DNA of 64,000 nt from assembly GCA_039621445.1 (NCBI GenBank), contig CP154956.1, positions 83,262,474 through 83,326,473 on the forward strand. The letters are read 5' to 3'. The notes beneath the pieces are model-generated. The model had not been told where the DNA came from, ran no database searches, and was given only the letters and a program-made list of their open reading frames with translations. Positions 25,601-31,765 of this stretch are shown piece after piece (the stretch's first letter is position 1; each line of letters begins with the position of its first letter). The stretch is from Euglena gracilis (lineage: Eukaryota; Euglenida; Euglenophyceae; Euglenales). A program made the translations under genes and the position numbers.

Positions 25601-28600
25601 TTTTGTTCCGTTTTGGGAAATTGTCAGTTTCAGCCTGAAACCCGTTAATGTCGACCAACATTGTGCCTTTTTTTCGGAATGCTTTTTTCTTTTTTCAATC
25701 TATATCAAGAACTGCGTCTTAAACGCAGACTCTGACCTGAGTATGCCTTTCAAAACGCAGACTCAGGTCGAATAACAGACTGAGCGTTTCGAAACGCAGA
25801 CTCAGGCCAGAGTCTGCGTTTTTTTTTGAAAACACAGATTTTGACCAAAGCCATGTTGCTATGAACACAGCCTTGGTCCGAAATCCGATGATGTCAATAT
25901 AATTGCAATACAGGCGTCGAGCCCAGAAAATAGGTTTGACACTGCCAAATCACTCCTCACCCGAAAGCTTTTCTTTCAGATGACCAGTGATGACGGCTCC
26001 TGGATCTGGCCTGGGGGGGGGGGGGTAGTGGGGGTCGACCATGGTCGCCCTCGGTCGCTATGGGTGATTCCTACTGAGTTTTTTTTCACCTTTTTTGCCA
26101 TGTAGCGGCGTAGGCAACTGTTCCAGGGCCCTAAAATAACAAAATCCCTTGTGTGTGTAACGCCTTTTGCTTGTATGTTGCGCAAATTTTGCATGTAGCG
26201 CACATTTTGACATCGACCCCCCCACGACCGAGGGCGACCGAGGGCGACCGTGAGCGACCATGCTCGCCCCCCCCTCCCCCCTCCCCCCAGGATAAATCTA
26301 CCCCCCAGTGATGACAACTGGTTCAGGACAAATTTGCCGAATGTTTTTTCTGAAGATCCAGAAAATAATAATCTTAAATACCGTCCTTCCGTCTGTTCCA
26401 TCCAAAGTTCAGCCAGCTGTGATCACCTGGCCACAAAATTTGGTTTTTTGTCTGATCCATAACTCCTCCACAACCCCATAGGACCAAAAATGTCGAAAAA
26501 AAGGGAATCCAAAATGTCCAAAAAGTCACTAAAAATTCCCAATCTGACCAGCAACAGATTTCAATGGAATGGAAATCGACCGACATAAACGGGCGCCTGA
26601 ATGGAAATCGACCGACATAAACGGGCGCCTGAATGGAAATCGACCGACATAAACGGGCGCCTGAATGGAAATCGACCGACATAAACAATTTCAGCCTGAA
26701 ATCCGTTAATGTCAGTAGAATTTCAAGACAGGCGTCGGGCCCAGAAAATAGGTTTTAAGAACCGTCTCAAGTTCAGGAGTGAAGCCATGGCTGATGCCCG
26801 ATGATGCCCAAACCGGCATACTGGATACAGTTTTTTGTCACAAGAAAAACACAAAAAAAAAACGTCAAAAAAATAAAGGGGAAATTTCATTGTAAAATCT
26901 CATCATGGAAATCCCAAACATGTCATTGCTCAGCGACGGGGGGGGGGGGGGGAGGGCCAAAGGCGCTGGAAATTTTTTGGATTCTTTTGAGACTTTTTGG
27001 CAAATGCTCATTTGTGTATTCAAGAGTGGCCGATCCCCGGGGGGGGGGGTTAAGTGACGGATTGGTTTTTTGGGGAAAAGGTGGCTGATTGTTTCCCGGC
27101 GCCAGGCCAGCCACCAGGCCAGCTACCCCAGGGCTCTTGGCCAGAAAACCAGTCAGTCACTCTGAAAAACCCGGTCAGTCACCCCCCTCCCCCCGGGACT
27201 CAACGGCATGGACTGGGGGGGGGGGGTGTTCTGGGGAGTCGACCAACTAGTCTGTGGGCCCACCGACTGGTCAATTGACCAGTCGGTGGGGTCAAAAACC
27301 CCGTTTGGGGGCTTCTGGGTAGTCGATCGACTAGTCGATCAACCCTAGGGGACAAGGCAGTACAGTTGGTCAAACCTTGGGACCCCCCCCCTCCCCCCCC
27401 CTGTACAGTTCCCACCCCCCCCCCTCCTGGGATCCCCCCCCGCCCCCCCCACTTCCAACCCCCCCGAGACAGATGAAAAATTTTTTGCCCGAAATTGGTC
27501 ATTTTTTCATTTTTTGAAAGGAAATTTTGTCAGGATTTTCTTGACCATCACATTTTTTGGGATGCATTTTGGGCCATTTTTGAAGGAATGCCCAAAAAAT
27601 TCTGTTTTGGATGTGGAAATGCACCATTTTTTTGCACATTTTTTTTAAAAAGGAAAAAGGTCAGTTTTTTTATCTCTGCAGCTTCGTAGTCCAGAAAGGA
27701 CATGAACCATCATGTCCTTGGAAAAACTAAAAAACGTCACTTTGATGACCAAAAAGATTACTTCAAAACTTTTTCCTAAAAAAAATGGTCATTCCGCAAG
27801 GAAAAAAGTCAACTTTTGCTTTTTTTTAAAACAAATAAACATTTTTGGGTTTTTTTTTTAAAAGAACATGCTTTTTTTTTATAAAAACAACAAAACAAAA
27901 AAACGTCAACCCTGCCCCTAGTTAGTGACCCCCCCTATTAGTAACCCTTGGACCCCAGGCAAAAACAATTTTTTGGAGGGAAATATTTTTCTTTGAAAAA
28001 AACCACCAAATTTGGCCATCGGAATTTTTTGATGGTTGTCATTCATGAAAATTGCCCCGGAATGCCCAAAAAGATAACCTTGAAACACCCAAGAATTGGG
28101 GTAGGGGGCAAAAATTGGGCATAAATTGCCCACCCCCCCCCTGAGTTAGCCAGTTCTTACACCCCCCCCCCTATTAGTCACCTTGGCCAAATTCCCCTCC
28201 CAAGGGGGTGACTAACTATGGGGGGGGAATGGTATGTACAACGAAGACAACCTCAATTGGACGAAAAATGTCGCAACTGTCTCGGGGGTAGGCAGTACAG
28301 TTGCGATTTTCTGGGGACCCCCCCCCCCCCCCCCCCTGTACAGCTTCCAACCCCCCCCCTCGGCCCCCCCCCTCCCCCCCCCCCTGTGCCTTGTCCCCCT
28401 AGTCGATCGACTGCCCAGAACCCCAGTCTACCGTCTGCCCCCCCCCCGGGGGGGGGGATGGGGTGGGACAGGTGCTACACCCAGCGTCTGAAATGTTTGC
28501 CCACGGCTGGAAAAATTATTTGCCCCAACGTGTCAAAAATTTTGCCCAATGCCCTCATGAAAAATTGCCCAAAAATCTCAAAAATTTTTGCACTTGGCCC

Positions 28601-30502
28601 CAAATTTTTTGAAATTTAAGCCCCCCCCCCCCGAAAATTTTGATTCAGCAAATTTGACTCAAAATGCACGGAAGCACATTGAAATGACCTTGAAACTGTC
28701 AAAAAACGTCCCACATTCAAAAAGGATTACCGAAACGCGAACTCAGTCGGCCTACGGCCTCCTCCGTGGGGGGGAGGCTGCCCCCCCCCCCGGACCCCCG
28801 CCCAAAATAACAAAATCCCCTTGTGTGTGCAAGGCAAGGATGGCCAAAACGCGCACCGTGCCAAAACCCCCTCCTCTCAAAAAACCAATCAGTCACTAGG
28901 ATTGTTTTTTTTCGGAAAAATAAAAAAAATATTTTTCTTTCGGAAAAATTTCGGAAAAATTTCGGAAAAATTTCGGAAAAATATTTTATATAAGGGAAAT
29001 GTGACCTCACGGTTGAGCGCACCCGAGAACTGCCCCCAAGGCCCTGCCCGTGCCCTCTTTTTGCCCCGTAGGTCGCGACGAGGAGTTAGTTCCGAATTAG
29101 TCGCGACGAGGAGTAGGGTGTCATATGAGAAATTGCCATATGGCATGCTTTATGTGGCGTCCCATGAAAAACAAGTGCTGAGAATAGAGAGGACAAAAAA
29201 AATTCTTCCTCATTATGTCTAGTTGAAAGAAAAATAAATTTCCATATTTTTCCACGCGGAAAAATAAAAAATATTTTTCCTGGAAAAATTTCGGAAATTT
29301 TTCCACTTTATTTTTCGGAAAAATTTCAGGTACAATCCTATCAGTCACTATTCCCAAAAAATCAGTCAGTCACTCCCCCCCCCCCCCCGGGGGATCGGCC
29401 ACTCTTGAGTGCACTTACCCCCCCCCCCCATATTGTCCCACCGACCTCCCCCCGGGAGGCCCGACTGGACAATATGGGGGGGGGGACAATATGGGGGTAC
29501 CAAAGGAATTTCATTGGCCGAGCCAAAAAAACCGTCGGCCGGGGCCGAGGGACAATATGGGGGGGGGACAATATGGGGGGGGGGTGGTATGTTGGCAAGG
29601 CACTAATTGCCAAAAAGTCTCAAAAAATTCCAAAAATTTTCCGGCGCATTCGGCGCCAAGCCAACCACTTTTTTATTTTCGGGCCGACCCCACCCCCCCC
29701 CCCCCCCCCCCCCCCTTCCCCCTGCCAAGAACCCCCCCCCCCCCCAAAGCTGTTCCCCCTCGCCAAACTTTGGTGTTTGTTGCCCAAAAAATTAACCCAA
29801 AACTGCCGAAAACTCCCAAATCTTGAAAATACCTACATCCCAAAAGCAAGGGTCCAGATTGCTTCACAGGGTTTGGCATGCTGGCTGTGGGGGGAGGGGG
29901 CACCCATCAAGATTTGAGGTCGCCGCTCAGCCACCCACCAAGGGGGGCACCCATCAAGATTTGCCAAGCACCCCCCCACCAAGCACAAGGTTGGGGGGGG
30001 GGGCAATCTGATCCCCCAAAATTGAAGAATGACCTGATGTTTGCAGCCTCTGCGATGTTCTTTGCCACAACTGCATCCAAAACAGGGGTGTTCTCATTTG
30101 CAGGAGGTTGACTCGATCCAAAAGTTCCACGTCCTCCTTGGTTTTGGGCGTATGAGACTTGAATCGGGCGTGCAGCCTGCAGGTCACAGGAAAATTTATT
30201 ATTTAGTTTATCGGGATGCAGAGACCCCAGGCAGCGTTCTTGAATTGTGTGTTGCGCGAAGGGCACTGGCCGCATCCGCCCCACTTCGGAAGTTAACAAA
30301 TGCACAACCCCTGTGCTCGTTGGACTCCTTATTGCGCAGAATGTGGACTTCCAAAATGTCCCCATAAGGAACGAAAATTGGTCGAATGTCCTCCTCCGTA
30401 GCAGTTGCAGGGACTAATTATGAACACGATCCTTGAATTTTAGACCACTGTGGAGGGCGCACCTTGTCCAATGAAAAGACGAGTTTTGCCTTCGGTGTCC
30501 AT
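4491..30502 (-). CDS. tandem-RRM RNA-binding protein gene, CELF/Bruno/FCA-like, 26 kb with at least 11 exons
   Basis: The gene encodes a protein with two RNA-recognition motifs and a long Pro/Gly/Tyr/Ala-rich tail, predicted to bind single-stranded RNA in the nucleus or cytoplasm. RRM1 is spread over exons 1-3: RNP2 RLFIGQ, then EEDIRPIFVPYGDILEVHIL, RNP1 RGCAFVNF, end ARPIQVSYAQ. RRM2 is spread over exons 4-7: RNP2 KLFIGQLP, then QDIRQIFENFGRLEDINVL, RNP1 GCAFMRF, end LRAIEIRFAQ. The tail has an AAWAAYYQ motif like the FUBP/KSRP Tyr motifs and a 12-alanine tract. Two close RRMs with IQV-Y-A-type ends are typical of CELF and plant FCA proteins (known); assignment to one of these is inference. 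Exon phases agree for exons 1-2-3, 5-6-7 and 10-11-12; the links 3-4, 4-5, 7 to 10 and 12-13 are unresolved and may hide small exons. Coding is under 6% of the span. Confidence 0.75.
5543..5738 (-). CDS. RRM gene exon with a 12-alanine tract
   Basis: Acceptor gtcccag|GG, phase compatible with the exon at 7391. Encodes GWPAGYSYSGQPSTAVVSYD, a run of 12 alanines (GCN codons, about 5635-5672), then PYPGYSAAPMAGYPGYAGYP. The likely donor is AAAAAG|gttgcc. Composition is very GC-rich compared with the surrounding introns. Confidence 0.7.
5860..7390. other. intron with G-tract inverted-repeat elements
   Basis: Repeated units of the form agcctggtgGGG..tcgacCCCC.ccacc are visible near 5868-5910 and 6712-6740, and further C/G-paired tracts near 6548-6590 and 7300-7365. 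A (CAC)n run lies at 6091-6108. No coding sequence seen. Confidence 0.5.
7391..7566 (-). CDS. RRM gene exon, Tyr/Ala-rich
   Basis: Acceptor ttcccag|G supplies the last base of the split glutamine codon from the exon at 8196. It encodes GPCCHYMAAYPAYYASLYGA and a Gln/Pro/Ala segment, ending in phase 1 at AATAG|gttcat. Phases match both neighbours, which is strong evidence for the model here. Confidence 0.7.
7690..8010. repeat. inverted-repeat element with GTGACTGA-type motifs
   Basis: Both ends carry cagtcactca/gtgactgagtgattg motifs beside C/G runs. The same right-hand arrangement recurs at 62030-62135 (ggccagtgactaagtgattg) and related motifs at 27045-27200, so this is a dispersed family. 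Confidence 0.55.
8196..8287 (-). CDS. RRM gene exon with AAWAAYYQ motif
   Basis: Acceptor ctccgcag|GCA, donor TACCA|gtgctc (phase 2). Encodes AAQPFGMPGVDGSNP, then YGPGYDVQAAWAAYYQ. The AAWAAYY motif is characteristic of the C-terminal Tyr-rich repeats of FUBP/KSRP proteins (known); here it follows RRMs rather than KH domains. The frame is also open upstream as MPFPPPQ, so the exon might start earlier, near 8319. Confidence 0.7.
8326..8400 (-). CDS. candidate RRM gene exon, Ala/Ser-rich
   Basis: Open minus-strand stretch encoding EQLNASTFSVAIAAASSTDA, immediately before the well-supported exon at 8196-8287. Composition fits the low-complexity tail of the RRM protein. Boundaries are not resolved. 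Confidence 0.35.
9794..9866 (-). CDS. candidate RRM gene exon in the linker
   Basis: Good sites (acceptor gacacag|G, donor CCTAAG|gtgagt) enclose 73 nt. The frame without a stop reads LMLGLSLPSRHFPTDTHGQG. Its entry phase does not match the end of exon 7, so either another small exon lies between or this is not coding. Confidence 0.3.
9880..11930. other. intron, repeat-rich
   Basis: A-rich sequence to about 10800, then stacked G-tract elements at 10863-11065 and 11340-11625 with the agcctggtgGGG motif on one arm and its complement on the other. No convincing coding sequence besides the exons listed. Confidence 0.4.
11940..11990 (-). CDS. RRM gene exon 7 (last strand of RRM2)
   Basis: Acceptor tgccag|GGC and donor GCAAAG|gtgtgc enclose exactly 17 codons: GNLRAIEIRFAQTPAAK. 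IEIRFAQ is the final beta strand of RRM2. Phase 0 on both sides joins exon 6 cleanly. Confidence 0.8.
12189..12424. mobile_element. hAT-like MITE, inverse copy of 63089-63331
   Basis: Starts caggctgcttttttttccaa and ends gatacagccgg. Internally it is nearly the reverse complement of 63089-63331, including the gcctgcccaggcaggca palindrome and the ttttggccgtgtgccct block. The target duplication is obscured by C runs. Confidence 0.6.
12519..12625 (+). repeat. 11-bp tandem repeat (AGGACCCCCCC), first block
   Basis: About ten copies of an AGGA + C7 unit, some AAGA. A second block follows at 12778-12925. Because 11 is not a multiple of 3 the array is open in several frames and yields long artificial Gly/Trp or Pro/Arg ORFs. 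Confidence 0.9.
12778..12925 (+). repeat. 11-bp tandem repeat (AGGACCCCCCC), second block
   Basis: Same unit and orientation as 12519-12625, about thirteen copies with some variants. The 150 bp between the blocks contain a GC palindrome (gcgccttcggcgc). Confidence 0.9.
13330..14023. mobile_element. hAT-like element with nested insertion
   Basis: TIRs CAGGGGTTTTTTTAAGAC and its complement GACTAAAAAAACCCCTG. Flanks are gtgggggt and gtggggga, an 8-bp target duplication with one mismatch. A second element with TIRs CAGGGTTTGATATAA lies inside at 13382-13879. Confidence 0.65.
13382..13879. mobile_element. nested MITE with CAGGGTTTGATATAA ends
   Basis: Left end cagggtttgatataaag, right end cttatatcaaaccctg, exact inverted ends of about 14 bp. 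Relatives with a cttatatcgaa-type end occur at about 15470, 17287, 18239 and 19636. Flanking G/C runs prevent a clear target-duplication call. Confidence 0.6.
14036..14125. repeat. small AT palindrome element
   Basis: ccaaaaataagacttaaat and attagaaataagtcttattttt form inverted arms between C5 and G5 tracts. Similar aataagacc/ggtcttatt motifs occur near 57920-58015. Confidence 0.45.
14679..14758 (-). CDS. RRM gene exon 6 (RNP1 and helix 2 of RRM2)
   Basis: Acceptor tgtgcag|GT and donor CTGCAG|gtcata bound an 80-nt exon encoding (K)GCAFMRFSDPAVTLAVICLL and then HGKFRLQ. GCAFMRF is a canonical RNP1 and LLHGKFRL matches the helix 2/strand 4 region of CELF-type RRMs. Phase 0 at the 3' end. Confidence 0.8.
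14946..15196. mobile_element. hAT-like MITE with perfect 8-bp target duplication
   Basis: TIRs CAGGCTTCTTTTTAAG and CTTAAAAAGAAGCCTG. Flanking direct repeat gtcccgca at 14938-14945 and 15197-15204. Interior is G/C-tract palindromes and ttttcggcgcttcgcgccga. No ORF. Sits in the intron between exons 5 and 6 of the RRM gene. Confidence 0.8.
15679..15791 (-). CDS. RRM gene exon 5 (helix 1 and strand 2 of RRM2)
   Basis: Encodes DLFAEQDIRQIF, ENFGRLEDINVL and RDKTDRSSK. The acceptor is probably tgaag|GAATCC (15791). Joining exon 6 in the RRM frame requires the exon to end at AAAG|gcgtga, a GC donor. The nearby GT two bases further on would shift the frame away from GCAFMRF. Confidence 0.7.
16583..16761 (-). 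CDS. RRM gene exon 4 (linker and RNP2 of RRM2)
   Basis: Acceptor gtaccag|GA. The peptide runs through SSAEELTLVSNGVQADVANG to VGKLFIGQLPDQ, the first strand of RRM2. The 3' edge is unclear: possible donors lie after DQAS (16583) or at GGAGAA|gtgagc (16553). The sequence from 16591 (caggcttctg) resembles the tip of the hAT-like TIRs in this window, so an element may have landed at the boundary. Confidence 0.7.
17449..17925. mobile_element. hAT-like element with perfect 8-bp target duplication and nested copy
   Basis: Left end caggggtttttttaaaggcc, right end caaaaaaaacccctg. Direct repeat gtggggtt at 17441-17448 and 17926-17933. Contains the nested element 17680-17886. Confidence 0.75.
17680..17886. 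mobile_element. nested hAT-like MITE (CAGGCTG family)
   Basis: Starts caggctgtttttttaccaac and ends actaaaatacagcctg; same family as 12189-12424 and 63089-63331. Both flanks are C runs, consistent with but not proving an 8-bp duplication. Confidence 0.65.
18266..18667. mobile_element. TA-type MITE, AATAATACC family, inverse of 22893-23322
   Basis: Tips AACCCCCCCC..aaataatacc and ggtattattt..GGGGTT. The motif aataatacc followed by C8-10 is repeated several times in both ends. The interior (pairs of gggccttcggccc, ttgttgtcagaaatt) is nearly the reverse complement of 22893-23322. Confidence 0.7.
19322..19527. mobile_element. MITE with CTTTATTTGAGC motif, inverse of 48412-48602
   Basis: Ends ccaccCCCCCctttatttg and caaataaaGGGGG; interior motif gctcaaataag+G run repeated. 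Reverse complement of 48412-48602 over almost its whole length, including aaaattcctttagaaagcgg. Confidence 0.65.
20468..20582. repeat. CGCCGGTTCG palindrome cluster
   Basis: Alternating direct and inverted copies of cgccggttcg/cgaaccggcg with gtctggga spacers, ending in agacacggtttc. The same building blocks recur at about 21157, 23890-23965, 45030-45195 and 47055-47165. Confidence 0.7.
21198..21310. repeat. long imperfect palindrome
   Basis: Arms containing gtggctgagccc and gggctcagccac, and gcctgaaaacgtgttca with its complement, meeting at a gggg/cccc centre near 21260. No ORF. Confidence 0.75.
21315..22400. mobile_element. ORF-bearing TA-type element with CACTAGTG iterons
   Basis: Inverted tips AAAACGTTAACC (left) and GGGTAACGTTTT (right), then a shared ttcacgggcttccccac block, all just inside TA dinucleotides (21313-14, 22401-02). 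Subterminal arrays of the palindrome cactagtg occur at both ends: four or more copies at 22193-22315 and several at 21365-21412. Carries one minus-strand ORF homologous to that in 24179-24946. Lies in the large intron of the RRM gene. Confidence 0.65.
21400..22131 (-). CDS. element-borne protein 1, possibly a recombinase N-terminal fragment
   Basis: ATG at 22131 chosen because MKRFAN aligns with MKKTAN of the second element protein; the frame runs 243 codons to a stop near 21400. Conserved features shared with the paralog are PP..D near residue 15, VC near 68, a W-ID-R-LF segment near 87-97. Residues about 122-215 contain SSFRTYVNAVSNIYKAL, QFNALMRPL and VLQADELLTVL, which resembles the SAM-like core-binding domain and entry to the catalytic domain of tyrosine recombinases such as Cryptons (inference). 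The last 20 residues are encoded by the terminal repeat. A donor-like site (TTGAG|gtcggc) just after LAYDML suggests that this is a captured first exon cut off by the element end, so the product is probably incomplete. Confidence 0.5.
   Translation of the reverse strand: MKRFANMMEAQMPHPPNVDDLLTVLRGAWSLGATAVDALLGSLPSGENEDLGPKNHAVLKCFLEYIDVCNRHGVVFASLDEVLVGSARWCIDARELFKTQQEADAWVKTRQEKAGKDGRLQSMPVSSFRTYVNAVSNIYKALAPVFAIIVPSFVSQFPQFNALMRPLVTHERAKKAQEAKGGLANNNNVLQADELLTVLISAICIAFLAYDMLRSASCSNHIAEISEFFWPRFLSEHPCAGVH
22407..22513. repeat. 46-bp-arm hairpin
   Basis: Left arm 22407-22452 and right arm 22468-22513 are essentially perfect complements (key blocks ggttcaatcacgattcccgg and cggaaacggggggcgc), with a 15-bp loop. 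It directly abuts the end of the 21315-22400 element. Confidence 0.85.
22521..23875. mobile_element. composite TIR element with 31-bp terminal tandem repeats
   Basis: Inverted ends of about 50 bp: left contains gtgttcag.gcccgccaaatg and cctgccctgaaattcgtggt; right is its complement at 23827-23875. Both sides next carry tandem copies of a unit built on ccttaatggaaaacgtg (22624-22770, 23697-23825), in direct orientation. TA flanks both ends. Contains the nested MITE 22893-23322. Confidence 0.65.
22893..23322. mobile_element. TA-type MITE, AATAATACC family, with readable empty site
   Basis: Tips AACCACCCCCCCaaataat and attatttGGGGGGGG..GTT between duplicated TA (22891-92, 23323-24). The flanking sequence ggggtaacttggta / ccccaacgttgcacgcag is contiguous and uninterrupted at 44819-44855, giving the empty site. 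430 bp, no ORF. Confidence 0.8.
24179..24642 (-). CDS. element-borne protein 2, paralog of the 21400-22131 protein
   Basis: ATG at 24642 (MKKTAN). About 150 codons of real coding precede the terminal repeat; the frame then continues out through the TIR and beyond (to 23875), which is chance. Aligns with protein 1 over its first 110 residues: MK-xx-AN, P-x-PP, AVD, L-x-x-VC, W-x-ID-x-R-x-LF. The central part homologous to SSFRTYV of protein 1 is absent, so this copy is a shorter fragment. Function unknown; see protein 1 for the recombinase hypothesis. Confidence 0.5.
24775..24847. repeat. perfect palindrome, 36-bp arms
   Basis: 24775-24810 and 24812-24847 are perfect complements around a single C. 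Core motif acacactgtgtctcgtgg. Part of the right subterminal region of the 24179-24946 element. Confidence 0.9.
25093..25182. repeat. hairpin with perfect 36-bp arms
   Basis: Arms 25093-25128 and 25147-25182 (key block cactaacagattcagcagg) with an 18-bp loop tgagcgagcgaagcgagc. Confidence 0.9.
25285..25550. repeat. 32-bp satellite interrupted by a MITE
   Basis: Units cgactgacataaacgggcgc + ctgaatggaaat; one array copy is split by the MITE 25320-25476. Another array of the same unit (cgaccgacataaacgggcgc) with four copies lies at 26570-26690. Confidence 0.8.
25320..25476. mobile_element. TA-type MITE, CCATATTGTCC family
   Basis: C14 then catattgtcc at the left, ggacaatatg then G12 at the right, inside TA (25318-19, 25477-78). 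Additional inverted copies of the motif inside both ends. Uninterrupted satellite units provide the empty site gacataaacggg. 157 bp; inverse copy at 29418-29587. Confidence 0.85.
25700..25830. repeat. AACGCAGACTC inverted-repeat cluster
   Basis: Several copies of aacgcagactc and its complement gagtctgcgtt within 130 bp. Confidence 0.6.
26025..26285. repeat. inverted-repeat element with CGACCGAGGGCGAC motif
   Basis: Left end catggtcgccctcggtcgct after G tract; right end has three tandem copies of cgaccgagggcgaccg-type motif followed by C/CT runs. Same architecture as the TA-type MITEs; target site not clear. Confidence 0.5.
27205..27480. repeat. GTCGATCGAC / GTACAGTT G-tract elements
   Basis: gtcgaccaactagtc, accagtcggtggg and gtcgatcgactagtcgat arms at 27238-27340, followed by gcagtacagttggtcaaacc, C tracts and tgtacagttccc. 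Related blocks at 28290-28410 and, inverted, at 36590-36715. Confidence 0.5.
28910..29330. repeat. GGAAAAATTTC inverted-repeat element
   Basis: Tandem ggaaaaatttc units near 28940-28990 and complementary ttttttcggaaaaataaa-type arms near 29230-29330; centre contains gtcgcgacgaggagt twice. No coding sequence. Confidence 0.5.
29418..29587. mobile_element. TA-type MITE, CCATATTGTCC family, inverse copy
   Basis: Reverse-complement relative of 25320-25476 including gtaccaaaggaaatttcatt-like interior, flanked by TA at 29416-17 and 29588-89. Confidence 0.8.
30034..30176 (-). CDS. RRM gene exon 3 (end of RRM1 and linker)
   Basis: Acceptor ctgcag|GCT, phase 0, completes RRM1 with AARPIQVSYAQNQ and continues into a linker containing NTPVLDAVVAKNIAEAANIR. 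I place the donor at ATCAG|gtcatt (30034). An alternative donor at 30131 (GGAC|gtggaa) would match the phase of exon 4, so the 3' boundary is uncertain. Confidence 0.65.
30226..30413 (-). CDS. RRM gene exon 2 (core of RRM1)
   Basis: Acceptor aattag|TC, donor CCTGGG|gtctct, 188 nt. Encodes helix 1 (EEDIRPIFVPYG), strand 2 (DILEVHIL), RNP1 (RGCAFVNF) and helix 2 of RRM1. It is flanked by two introns of exactly 49 nt each (30414-30462 and 30177-30225). Confidence 0.85.
30463..30502 (-). CDS. RRM gene exon 1 (start codon, RNP2 of RRM1)
   Basis: ATG at 30502-30500 begins MDTEGKTRLFIGQ and the exon ends in phase 1 at CAAG|gtgcgc. RLFIGQ is the RNP2 strand of RRM1. The split codon G|TC restores valine, giving FIGQVPATATEEDIRPIF across the junction. 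The start is chosen because it is the only ATG before RNP2 and a 52-bp palindrome abuts it upstream. Confidence 0.8.
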
Positions 30503-30515
30503 CGCGGAAAGTTGA

Positions 30516-30567
30516 GCTGGATCCTACCAACACTTTTGGGGCCCCAAAAGTGTTGGTAGGATCCAGC
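30516..30567. promoter_or_regulatory. 52-bp perfect palindrome just upstream of the RRM gene ATG
   Basis: 26-bp arms (gctggatcctaccaacac + ttttgggg) with no loop, 13 bp upstream of the ATG at 30502. A further half-site agtgttggtagg lies at 30579-30590. Could be a transposon remnant, a 5' UTR hairpin or a dimer-protein binding site; the regulatory label is inference from position. Confidence 0.45.
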
Positions 30568-30618
30568 AACAGTAGAAAGTGTTGGTAGGGTTACTGGACA
30601 GGGGCCTCGCTGCCCCTG

Positions 30619-31350
30619 TCCAGTGGCGGCTGCGGCCTCCGCATTCCGTCTTACACTCAGCCTGTGGCAAGGATTTCCTGCCTCGCTGACTTCTACTCAG
30701 ATGGGGCCCGGCGTGTGGGTGTGCCCGACTACGCAATCGGCCCGCAACTATCCCTTGTCACGCCCGATTTGGACGACCTCAGGGGCAGGCTCGGAGCCAA
30801 CCATGCCACCGTCACCACCTTCCTCAACAATCCACAACGAATCGCAAAACCGAGCGGGAATTTTTTTTGTTTTTTTTAAAAAAATGTTAGAATTAAAAAA
30901 ACCAAAAAAAAACGTCAAAAAAAACACGCCGGCCCACTATGCCACAGGGTAATAGCAGTGACGATATGTTACGGCGGTTTCCTGGCTTGCATTGTAGCAT
31001 CAAACTGGCTTGGTTTGGCCTTCGCCTCTGCAACATGGACAAGCGGTGGTCATCCTGGTTGGGGATGGAGGTGCCTCGAACCACAGTTTCAATGTCCCCC
31101 GGCGGAGGGTAGAGATGAAGGAAGAAATCTCCAGGGGGGAAATTCTGGAATGGAACTACCCCACTCGCCACCATGGCCACATCTGTCCACCCTTCACACA
31201 GCTACCATCGCATATGCCCGACTGCACCGGCTCACCCTTCCCAGACACTAAACACCAATCACCCGCCGTTGTTTACTCCACGGAACAAGACAATTCCAGT
31301 GGGTTGTGCCACTCGTCGGTGGATTTGGTTCGCCCACCACCATTTTATCT
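30619..31350 (+). mobile_element. non-LTR retrotransposon remnant, plus orientation (3' end at about 31350)
   Basis: Ends with the shared 3' tail (tgtgccac..cggtggatttggttcgccc, 31308-31350). A frame at 30664-30879 with SLVTPDLDDLRGRLGANHAT looks coding but is not recognised; it is followed by T/A runs. Boundaries on the left are unclear. Confidence 0.4.
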
Positions 31351-31645
31351 TGGTATGGCCCTAAAAGTGTGCGAGAACGGTGGTGGGGCGAACCGAATCC
31401 ACCGACCAGTGGCACAGCGTACTGGATTTGAGTGTTCAGGGGGGACGGAGGCTATGTACAGATGGGGAACCCATGGATAGTCAGAGGTGTCAACCGTCAC
31501 GGGGCTCCGCGGGAGGAAAACGGGCAAGGCCCATCTTCAATATAAGGCGCAGGGGGAGGGCGGGGCGGTGCTTCAATCCGTCTGGTATGGTCGTCGGCGG
31601 GTGTGGGAGAGGTGGGTAGCGGGGCATGGGTGGGGGGGCGGTTGG

Positions 31646-31669
31646 TCGTTGTCTGTGTGTGTGTTGTGG

Positions 31670-31706
<37 letters not shown>

Positions 31707-31713
31707 GTGTTGC
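31646..31713 (+). repeat. GT microsatellite
   Basis: Near-perfect (GT)n with one tgtggttg interruption, followed at 31718-31765 by a pyrimidine run of cttct and ttttc units; both lie in the retrotransposon 3' UTR. Confidence 0.95.
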
Positions 31714-31765
31714 CCTTCTTCTTCTTCTCTTTTCTTTTCTTTTCTTTTCCTTTTTCCTTTTTTCT

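Larger units (their letters stand above)
16762..30033. other. 13-kb interval between RRM gene exons 3 and 4
   Basis: Filled by the elements listed separately plus unassigned G/C-tract repeats (27500-28210, 29690-30005) and AT-rich sequence. No RRM-like exon was found, but a short connecting exon is expected because the phases of exons 3 and 4 do not match. Confidence 0.4.

Noticed and set aside
31300-31350. GGTTCGCCCC in the retrotransposon tail as a tRNA gene
   Set aside because: A T-arm-like core is present but no D-arm, anticodon arm or acceptor pairing could be found at the right spacing.
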